Below, piece after piece: positions 56,511 through 64,000 of a stretch of 64,000 nucleotides of DNA. The DNA is from Zingiber officinale (Eukaryota; Streptophyta; Magnoliopsida; Zingiberales; Zingiberaceae): the NCBI RefSeq assembly GCF_018446385.1, contig NC_056002.1, positions 4,947,474-5,011,473 on the forward strand. The letters are read 5' to 3'. A model generated the notes under the pieces. That model did no database searches, was not told the origin of the DNA, and saw only the letters and a program-made list of their open reading frames with translations. A program made the position numbers and the translations under genes. The stretch's first letter is position 1. The number at the start of each line of letters is the position of its first letter.

Positions 56511-58333
56511 TGTTGGAGTGTATACTGAAAGCCTAAGCTTTGTAAACATTCATTATGAATAAAGAATCACATTTGGTCTAATTATCTACATTTGTTTGTA
56601 GTTGTTCATTTAATTTATATTGTAGATAACATAGTATGTGGTGTCACATACAGAAGATGATGTTATCAGTACCTTATAAATTATAAACAGTAGCTCACGA
56701 CCAGAATGGAAAGGAACAAACCATTAGAAGGTCGTAGTGTAATTAGGTATTAGTTTATCTTGACTATATAATTACACTAGTACACTCAGAGTGTATTGAG
56801 TAGGACCATTTGAGGTCGTTCCTTTTATACTGACTTTATAAAGGAACAAAGACCTCAGTTATTATGGAAGTGTGTGCTTTTAATCCTAATATAATAACAA
56901 GCACATATGTTTGATATTTATTTCTTTAATTTATCAATGGGTGAGATTTAGTTCGATGAATCAATAAACCCGATAAATTGGGAAATGGTATCACTCATAG
57001 TGTGTGTTGTTGATTATAGAAGGAAACTGTGTCCTAGTGATACTAGGTTGATAATGTCCTCAAGAGGAGCTCATAAAGATTGTCATGTTAAACCCTGCAG
57101 GTGGACTTAGTCCGACATGATAATAAGGTTGAGTGGTACTACTCTTGGACTTAAATATTAATTAAATGAGTTGTCAGTAACTCACTTAATTAGTGGACAT
57201 TCGATATCTTAAACACAGGGAGACTAACACACTCATAATAAGAAGGAGCCCAAAAATGTAATTTGGGATTGATGCGGTAGTTCATTGATAGTTCTCTAGT
57301 GGAATGAATTATCATTGATAAAATTAAGTTGTGTGTTCGGGGCGAACATGGGATGCTTAATTTTATCGGGAGACCAAAACCAATTCCACCTCTCGGTCCC
57401 TATCGTAGCCTCTTATTTATAGAGTACTATACCCACATATACCCACCTTCATACCCACCTAAAGGGGTCGGCCAAGCTAGCTTGGGAACCAAGCTAGGGT
57501 CGAGTTTGGGTGGCCGGCCCTAGCTTGAACCCAAGCTAGTAGGGCCGGCCATAATTAATTAAAAAGAAAATTTAATTTTAATGTTTATTATTATATGGAA
57601 GATTTAATTTAAAAGAGAATTAAAATTAAAATATCTCTCTTGTAAAAGATTTACAAAAGATTAAAGAAAGAGATTAGATCTCTTTCCTTATTTGTAGATT
57701 GGAGAGATGTTTTATTTTCTCTTTAAAATTATTCACATGTTAATAAAATTAAAATTATAGATATTTCCTTTTATTAACCATGAAGAGATTTTAAAGAGAA
57801 ATTTTATTTTTTAAAATTTCCGGAAACAAATAAGGAAAGTTTTAATTGTTGATTGAAACTTGTCCAATTTGCTTCCTATTGATTTGGCCGGCCATCATTG
57901 TTTAATTGGGGAAATATTATTTTATTTTTCTCAATTAAATCATGTCAAGGAAATTAAGGAAAATTTATTGTAATTAAATTTCCTAATTTACCTAGGCCAA
58001 GGAATATAAAAGAAGGGGTGAGGGTACCTTCACAAGACACAACATCTATTATTCCTCTCCCTCTTTTGTTCCTTGGTGTGGCCGGCCATCATCTCCTTCT
58101 TTTCCTCTTGTGGTGGCTGAACCTCTCCCTCTCTCTTGGAGTTCTTGTGGTGGCCGGATACTACTCGGAGAAGAAGAAGAAGAAGGAGAGAAAGCTAGCA
58201 TCTCTTGGAGCTTGGTTAGTATTTTGGTTTTTCTCCTTGGTAAAGCTTTTCTTTTGTGGCCGAACCTTGCTTGGAGGAGAAGAAGGTGGTTGGTGGTTTC
58301 TCATCTTGGAAGATCGTTGCCCACACAACGTCC
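56511..58333 (+). mobile_element. Second copy of the 2.4-kb LTR family, truncated by insertion
   Basis: Starts TGTTGGAGTGTATACTGAAA (left flank GATCG) and is colinear with 23164-25033: shared CACATTTGGTC, GGTGGACTTAGTCC, GGGCGAACA(C/T)GGGATGC, GGCCGGCC motifs and the TATAAAAG box (58004). The stem at 57477-57497 (CTAGCTTGG/CCAAGCTAG) differs in sequence from the first copy but stays paired. The copy ends at CACAACGTCC where the gag-only element is inserted. Confidence 0.85.
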
Positions 58334-60234
58334 TGTTAGAATCCTTTGTACGGCTAGAGAGGGGGGGTGTGAATAGCCGTCCCAAATTCTCGCGTTCTTC
58401 CTACAGTTAGGGTTAGTCGCAGCGGAAATACAAGGAAGAAACTAAGGAGAAGAAAACCAAACCTTAACACAAGGATGTAACGAGGTTCGGAGATTAGGGC
58501 TCCTACTCCTCGGCATGTCCGTAAGGTGGACCAGTCCAGTCAATCCGTCGGTGGATGAGTCCCCGGAGAACCGGCTAATACAATATACTCCTTCTGGGTG
58601 GAGAAACCTCACCACAATCTTTGCAACAGCAATAAGGAGTACAAGAACAAAGAATAAGCAAGAAATACAGTAAGAATACACAAGCACTCTACCAAACTTG
58701 CTTTCTCGTCGACTGGAGTCCGGATGAAGCAGCAGCTTCAAAAACCCTAACAGCAGCAGCTGTTCCAGTCGGGGAAGCTCACGCGAAGCTTTCGGAAGGA
58801 ACTCAACAGAGCTCTTATCGCAGCCCACAAATCTTCAGCAGAAGAGAAGGAAGAAGGAAGGAGAGAATATACAGCAGCAGCCCTCGACCCCTTTATACCT
58901 GCGAAGAAGAAACAGCGAAACAGCGAAGAAACTAGCCGTTGCGTCGCAACGGTTAGAACCCTGATCGGTCTGTGGACCGATCAGGCAACATCCTGATCGG
59001 TCTGCAGACCGATCAGGAAAGAAGCCTTCGCTTCTGTTCCATCCCTGATCGGTCCATGGACCGATCAGGGAACCTCCTGATCGGTCCGGGGACCGATCAG
59101 GATTTGTGCTGATCGGTCCCCAGACCGATCAGCCCCTCTTGCGCCTCGATCCTGTTCGGCTTCTGATCGACTCCTGATCGGTCACCAGACCGATCAGTTA
59201 ACACACAGTATGCTACTGATGTGTTACTGATCGGTCACCAGACCGATCAGAATATTCTCAGTATCACTGGATCGATCTCCAGATCGATCCAGCTCATGGT
59301 TTTCGCCCAAACCAAGTCCAAACCAACATCCGGTCAATCTTGACCTGTTGGTACATTGCGCCTAGCATCCGGTCACTCCCTTGACCTGCTAGGATTCCCC
59401 GCTAAGTGTCCGGTCAATCCCTTTGACCCACTTAGACTTTTCTCTCCGTGTCAAGTATCCGGTCACCCTTTGACCTACTTGACCTTCTCAACACCAGATG
59501 TCCGATCACCCTTGATCCATCTGGATTTTCCCTTGCCCGGCTTCACTCACCGGGACTTCCCAATTGCCTAACATCCCAGTTAGGACTTTCCCACTGCCTG
59601 GCTTCACTCACCAGGACTTTCCACACTGCCTAACATCCCCGTTAGGCCTTTCCCCGTGCTTCACACCAGGACTTTTACCTAGCTTTACTCACTAGGGTTT
59701 TCACCTGGCTTCACTCACCAGGATTTCCACCACTGCCTGGCTTCACTCACCAGGACTTTTCCCACTGCCTGGCTTCACTCACCAGGACTTTCACTTTCAC
59801 CTAGCTTCACTCACTAGGATTTTCACCTGGCTTCACTCACCAGGATTTCCTGACTGCCTGGCTTCACTCACCAGGACTTTCCGAACTCCCTGGCTTGACT
59901 CACCAGGACTTTCCATACTGACTAGTTTCACTCCAAGCTCCCTGCTTGGACTTTTCCGTTGCCAAGTCTCCATACTTGGACTATTTCCCGAATCAGGTCA
60001 ACCAGGTCAACCTTGACCTACGGTTGCACCAACCATCTCCCAAACATCTATTCTTGTCAAACATCAAGAATAGAACGCTCTTTTCGTCAAACATCAACAT
60101 GCAACTCAACTAGGTCAACCTTGACCTAAGGTTGCACCGACAATCTTCCTAAGTCAAACATCAAAATACAACCCGAGTCAGGTCAACTCGAGTCAGGTCA
60201 ACCAGGTCAACCTTGACCTAAGGTTGCACCAACA
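58334..60234 (-). mobile_element. 3' LTR of the gag-only copia-type element (1901 bp)
   Basis: In plus coordinates it runs TGTTAGAATCC ... GGTTGCACCAACA, so in element orientation it starts TGTTGGTGCAACC and ends GGATTCTAACA. The minus-strand TATAAA at 58897-58892 is a plausible promoter, leaving about 560 bp of R/U5. U3 carries CTGATCGGTC/GACCGATCAG cassettes (58961-59292), inverted GGTCAA/TTGACC modules (59325-59535) and CCTGG/CCAGG stems (59560-59930). The insertion site is CGTCC at 58329-58333, inside the 2.4-kb LTR. Confidence 0.85.
58961..59292. repeat. Palindrome cassettes CTGATCGGTC/GACCGATCAG
   Basis: About seven cassettes with 4-nt loops (TGTG, TGCA, CATG, CGGG, CCCA, ACCA) and a final GATCGATCTCCAGATCGATC. 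They follow GCAACGGTTAG in plus orientation. Similar cassettes recur in the internal region at 60897-61047. Confidence 0.9.
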
Positions 60235-60252
60235 ATCTCCCCCTTTTTGATG
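60235..60252 (-). other. Polypurine tract of the gag-only element
   Basis: The minus strand reads ATCAAAAAGGGGGAGAT directly before the LTR start, the expected position for plus-strand priming. Similar purine tracts recur internally near 60406-60430, 60533-60560, 60708-60725 and 60750-60775. Confidence 0.75.
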
Positions 60253-62156
60253 TTTGACAAAACCCATAATCAAGTTAGGTTAACCCGATAACCTAACTTA
60301 GGTTTTCCAATCATCTTCCAATGTCCAATGTTCTTTCCTTGAACATTCTCTGGACATTCTCCCCTTAGGTTAACCCGATAACCTAACTTGGGTTCTCCAA
60401 TAATTCTCCCCTTTTTGACACACATCAAAAAGAATTCCAATGTTCTTCCTCGAACATTCCTTGACATTCTTCCCCTAGCTTAGGTTAACCCGATAACCTA
60501 ACTTGGGTTCTCCAATAATTCTCCAATGAACACTCTCCCCTTTTTGACACACATCAAAAAGAAAAAGAGGGTATCAAGGTCAAGAGTTTCTTCCTAATGA
60601 AAGTCTCATACCTTTCATTGAAACTCTTAATTTCCCCCTTGATACTAAACTCAACAATCAACTTAGTGATAATCCCATATCACTAATCCTCAAAAGTCTT
60701 AAGGAGTAAAAACTCCCCCTAAAAGTCAACTCCCCTTGACAATTAGGTAAAACTCCCCCTAAAGGTCAACTCCCCCTTGACCATTGCACCAACAATGTCT
60801 TTGTGAGTTCCAAACCTTTAGAAATCCACAAAAACACCATTTCCATAACTGAAATTTCAGACAACAGCTGAAAATCAGAAACTGGCACGCTCTGATCGGT
60901 CCCCAGACCGATCAGAACCCCCATGGATCGGCGTCCTGATCGGTCACCAGACCAATCAAGCTCCCTCTGGATCGGTCGCAGTGATCGATCCAGGCTCCCC
61001 TGGACCGATCAGAAACCTTCGGATCGGTCCCCAAACCTGATCCAGGACTGATAAGTTCAGATTTCTCTCCACGAAATTCAGAAACCTCTAGAAAATTACA
61101 GAAAATTTCAAAAATTGTGAAATTTTGAGGATACATTTCTCATAACATATACTATCATGGAAAAATAGTTTTCTATGAAAATAGTTTCCATTTTTCAATC
61201 TTGATACAAAGTTCAAAAAACTTTGAAATAGTTCAAGTTTAACTCAACTTTGTATCACAATGTTCAATGATGAATGCTATCACTAGGAAAGCTTCATCAA
61301 GGTTTTTCAAATCAATTTTAAAATGCTTTTAAAACCATTTGAATTTAGGACCATAATCTTAGGGCTAGATGTACATGACTTGTACACAAGCTTTCCCTAT
61401 GATCCTTAATTTCTTGAATTAGTGTCATCTAGGTACAAGGACTATGCACCTTGATCCTAACTCATGATCCTAATATCTCACACACATCTAAGGTGTATCA
61501 AACCACATTCAAGTCAATTTGATGTGAGATATGGGTTTAGGTATCTTAGACTAAGGTCTCATGCATTTTCTAAATACAAATTTGATCTCAATATCAAAAT
61601 GTGTTTTTCATCCTTAAATCAATTTCATTGATTATTAATGCAAGAGATGATGACATGGCATAAAATGATATCATAAGTAAAAACATGTGCCAATGTCATG
61701 ATGTCATGGCATAAAGTTTGAAAACTTAAATAAACATGACATATAGATAACTTAAGCATTATCATGACATTTCAAATGATAATAAAATAAATATGATGTC
61801 ATGGCATGACATATGGCAACCAATCATGGCAAGTTAGCACAAATAAAATACCTAAATTCCCTATCTAAGTATCCTTAGCCTTGGCTAACTTAAAATCTAA
61901 CCCTAGATTGCCCATATATCCCTAAGAGAAAACCAAAATCCCAATTATGGTATTTCTCTAGGTTTTCTTAAATTGTGCCAAATAAGATTAAAATCGATAT
62001 TTTTCAAATATGGCACAATTTACTCTTCAAGGAGTAAACGATAATTCCTTTTCATTTTCAAAGGTTCACAAAACCTTGAAAATGCTCCTTGAGTGTCAAT
62101 TTCCTCAAAGTTGGGTTAACTACCCTTCTTATTGGAGTTGACACTCTCTAACCCAT
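60253..62156 (-). mobile_element. Internal non-coding region of the gag-only element
   Basis: About 1.9 kb lies between the gag stop and the polypurine tract. No protease, integrase, reverse transcriptase or RNase H motif is seen on either strand. It contains tandem ~110-bp units with AGGTTAACCCGATAACCT stems (60275-60510), CTGATCGG cassettes (60897-61047) and a CATGACAT-rich stretch (61640-61820). Confidence 0.75.
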
Positions 62157-63632
62157 TTATGGGGTAGAGAAGATGCTCCTAGGAACCCAATATCTATGTG
62201 AGCTCATTGGGTTCACTAAATATTCACTAGGGATGACTTCCCTAGCAACCCTCCTAATGACCCTCTTAGGCTTTGAAGCCTTGGTCATTTGGGACTCATC
62301 AAGATCAACTATAGGGGTGACTCCCCTTGTGACCTTGGTGGTGGTCTTCCTAGCCCTAGGTTTTGTTCCATAATCGAATGGAACACTATGATAAGTGGGC
62401 TTGACCACTTGGGACTTAGGTTTGTGACCCAAACCTTTCTTGTCCTTGGACTTGGGTTTTTGACTCTTAAACCCTAGAGATGACTTCTCCATGTTTTTAA
62501 GAGCCTTTTCTAAATTATCAAGTCTTGACCTCAAGACTTGATTTTCCCTCTCTAATACCTCAAGTGTTAATTTGTCACTCTTCCTTGAGGTATTCCTAGG
62601 CATATGTCTAGTTGATTTAGGATTCCTACCTAGGTTATCCTTAGCCTTAGATGGGTTGATCCTAGGGTTAGCCTTTCTAGAATTATCCTTATCTAGGCTC
62701 ACATGTTTAGCTCCTAAGCACATGTATTGATTCCTAAGGTTATCATGCTTGTTATTATCGACAAGTGCAATAAAATTCCTAGCATGCATTTTATTAGAAT
62801 TGCAAAAATGAACCTTAGAGGTTACCTTAGGGTTTGCCTTAGCTCCCCCTATCGATGTGCCCGGTCTCTTGCCCTTGTGAGGTTGCCTCCCCCTCGGACA
62901 ATGGCTCCTATAGTGTCCCCTTTGCTTGCATTGGAAGCACACGATGTGCTCCTTGCCCTTGCGTTTCGGGACTCCGGCTTCCTTGACCTTTGGCGCCGGT
63001 GGAGTCTTCTTAGTCTTCTTTGGACATTTACTCTTGTAATGTCCAAATTCCCTACACTCAAAACACATTATATGCAATTTACTTGAACTTAAAGTGTTTG
63101 AGTTACCTAGGGTTGAGGATGGATGGATGCTCTCTTCTTCATCCCTCCCGGAGGTAGAAGCTTCTTCTTCGTGCTCCGATCTTGAAGAAGAACTCACCTC
63201 CTCTTCTTCTTTAGATGTTGAGTAGCCCTCAACTTCTAATTCCTCACCTCCACGATGTGAGCTACTTGGCTCACTTGACTCCTCTTCATGGCTTGAAGTG
63301 GAGTTCCCCTCATGGAACTTAGCCAAGTTGTTCCACAACTCCTTGGCATTGTTGTATCCACCTATCCTACACAAAACATCATTAGGTAAAGAAAATTCAA
63401 AAATCTTCAATACCTCATCGTTGACTAGGGATTGGTGGACTTGTTCCTTGGTCCACTCCTTCTTCTCTAGGGTTTCTCCTTTCTTGTCCGTCGGAGGCTC
63501 GAAACCTAATTGGACACAACTCCAATTCTCAAGATTAGTCATAAGAAAATATTTCATTCTTACCTTCCAAAACGCGAAGTCGTCGCGATCGTAGAAGGGT
63601 GGAATGGTGATGTCGTCTCCGAGTTGATCCAT
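62157..63632 (-). CDS. gag: Ty1/copia-type Gag, intact, 491 residues
   Basis: The frame reads from ATG at 63632 to the stop at 62157-62159. The N-terminal part (residues 10-110: PPFYDRDDFAFWKVRMKYFL ... SLPNDVLCRIGGYNNAKELW) is the capsid-like UBN2/Retrotran_gag type region of copia elements: F-x-x-W-x-x-RM-x-x-FL and A-x-ELW-x-x-L. Residues 113-170 are Ser/Glu-rich linker. Two CCHC knuckles follow: C190-x2-C-x4-H-x4-C203 (CFECREFGHYKSKC) and C232-x2-C-x4-H-x4-C245 (CFQCKQRGHYRSHC), which bind RNA during packaging. Residues 352-385 form a leucine-rich coiled coil (LTLEVLERENQVLRSRLDNL). The tail ends NPMSSHRYWVPRSIFSTP. It begins 61 bp inside the element, just after the primer-binding site. 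No pol follows, so other elements would have to supply enzymes. Confidence 0.92.
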   Translation of the reverse strand: MDQLGDDITIPPFYDRDDFAFWKVRMKYFLMTNLENWSCVQLGFEPPTDKKGETLEKKEWTKEQVHQSLVNDEVLKIFEFSLPNDVLCRIGGYNNAKELWNNLAKFHEGNSTSSHEEESSEPSSSHRGGEELEVEGYSTSKEEEEVSSSSRSEHEEEASTSGRDEEESIHPSSTLGNSNTLSSSKLHIMCFECREFGHYKSKCPKKTKKTPPAPKVKEAGVPKRKGKEHIVCFQCKQRGHYRSHCPRGRQPHKGKRPGTSIGGAKANPKVTSKVHFCNSNKMHARNFIALVDNNKHDNLRNQYMCLGAKHVSLDKDNSRKANPRINPSKAKDNLGRNPKSTRHMPRNTSRKSDKLTLEVLERENQVLRSRLDNLEKALKNMEKSSLGFKSQKPKSKDKKGLGHKPKSQVVKPTYHSVPFDYGTKPRARKTTTKVTRGVTPIVDLDESQMTKASKPKRVIRRVAREVIPSEYLVNPMSSHRYWVPRSIFSTP

Positions 63633-63679
63633 CTCTAGCTTGTGCTCCCTCGGGTGTTAATCCGGCGAAGAGCGACCTC

Positions 63680-63691
63680 GCTCTGATACCA
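63680..63691 (-). other. Primer-binding site (initiator Met tRNA type)
   Basis: The minus strand reads TGGTATCAGAGC two bases inside the LTR. This is the standard initiator-methionine tRNA site of plant copia elements. It fixes the element orientation as minus and makes the right-hand LTR the 5' LTR. Confidence 0.92.
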
Positions 63692-63693
63692 CT

Positions 63694-64000
63694 TGTTAGA
63701 ATCCTTTGTACGGCTAGAGAGGGGGGGTGTGAATAGCCGCCCCAAATTCTCGCGTTCTTCCTACAGTTAGGGTTAGTCGCAGCGGAAATACAAGGAAGAA
63801 ACTAAGGAGAAGAAAACCAAACCTTAACACAAGGATGTAACGAGGTTCGGAGATTAGGGCTCCTACTCCTCGGCATGTCCGTAAGGTGGACGAGTCCAGT
63901 CAATCCGTCGGTGGATGAGTCCCCGGAGAACCGGCTAATACAATATACTCCTTCTGGGTGGAGAAACCTCACCACAATCTTTGCAACAGCAATAAGGAGT
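63694..64000 (-). mobile_element. 5' LTR of the gag-only element, partial (runs off the window)
   Basis: Over the 307 bases present it differs from 58334-58640 at two positions only (C for T at 63740; G for C near 63892). The near-identity indicates a recent insertion. Confidence 0.92.

Noticed and set aside
63680-63691. Endogenous pararetrovirus suggested by the Met-tRNA primer site
   Set aside because: The site lies two bases inside an LTR and is followed by a copia-type Gag with two CCHC knuckles. No movement-protein or viral coat features are seen, so it is an LTR retrotransposon.
1-64000. tRNA, rRNA or snRNA genes
   Set aside because: No cloverleaf with A and B boxes, and no rRNA or snRNA signature, was recognised by eye; a dedicated scan could still find one.

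Overview
The window is nuclear DNA from a flowering plant. Evidence: GT-AG introns inside a plant-type gene, plant TATA boxes, a NIMIN/NRR-type immune regulator, and dense layers of Ty1/copia, Ty3/gypsy (Tat-like), RTE-LINE, CACTA and hAT elements in AT-rich DNA. The GC-rich, alanine/proline-rich coding exons and the style of the LTRs suggest a monocot, perhaps Zingiberales; that placement is recalled impression, not proof.

Genes are sparse. Four protein genes can be supported: (1) a three-exon plus-strand gene at 8330-9036 with an extra 5'-UTR intron, encoding a conserved plant protein of unknown function; (2) an intronless minus-strand NIMIN/NRR-like gene at 13211-13624; (3) an intronless plus-strand gene at 29669-30148 with a conserved Trp/acidic C-terminus; (4) an intronless plus-strand acidic protein gene at 51551-52084 behind a G-box-rich promoter. 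A possible minus-strand exon lies at 30774-30992. No operon-like or pathway grouping is visible; the genes look like independent islands in repeats.

Layout. 1-7640: AT-rich DNA with short tandem repeats, a CACTA-like subterminal region, a fold-back element copy (about 2340-4300) and a small MITE. 7640-13760: genes 1 and 2 and their surroundings. 13760-20640: an AT-rich duplication, a Tat-like antisense ORF relic, a CACTA end, a gypsy LTR relic and (TA)n tracts. 20640-26300: a second fold-back copy split by two solo LTRs (21379-22616 and 23164-25611). 26300-29500: repeats, a gypsy-type solo LTR (26996-27868) and a hAT MITE with a perfect 8-bp target duplication (28097-28603). 29590-32350: gene 3 and the possible exon. 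32350-50640: mostly LTR relics, some nested, with one RTE LINE relic. 50640-52260: gene 4. 52880-64000: a four-layer nest, Tat-like element <- LTR at 55828 <- 2.4-kb LTR family at 56511 <- young gag-only copia-type element at 58334.

The most striking structure is in the LTRs. Several families are built from tandem short modules that are each self-complementary. Different modules have different arm sequences, yet the two arms of each module still match one another. The modules carry inverted GGTCAA/TTGACC (W-box-like) cores, CCTGG/CCAGG stems, or GATC/TCGA-rich palindrome cassettes. The covariation is visible between neighbouring modules and between two paralogous LTR copies in the window.
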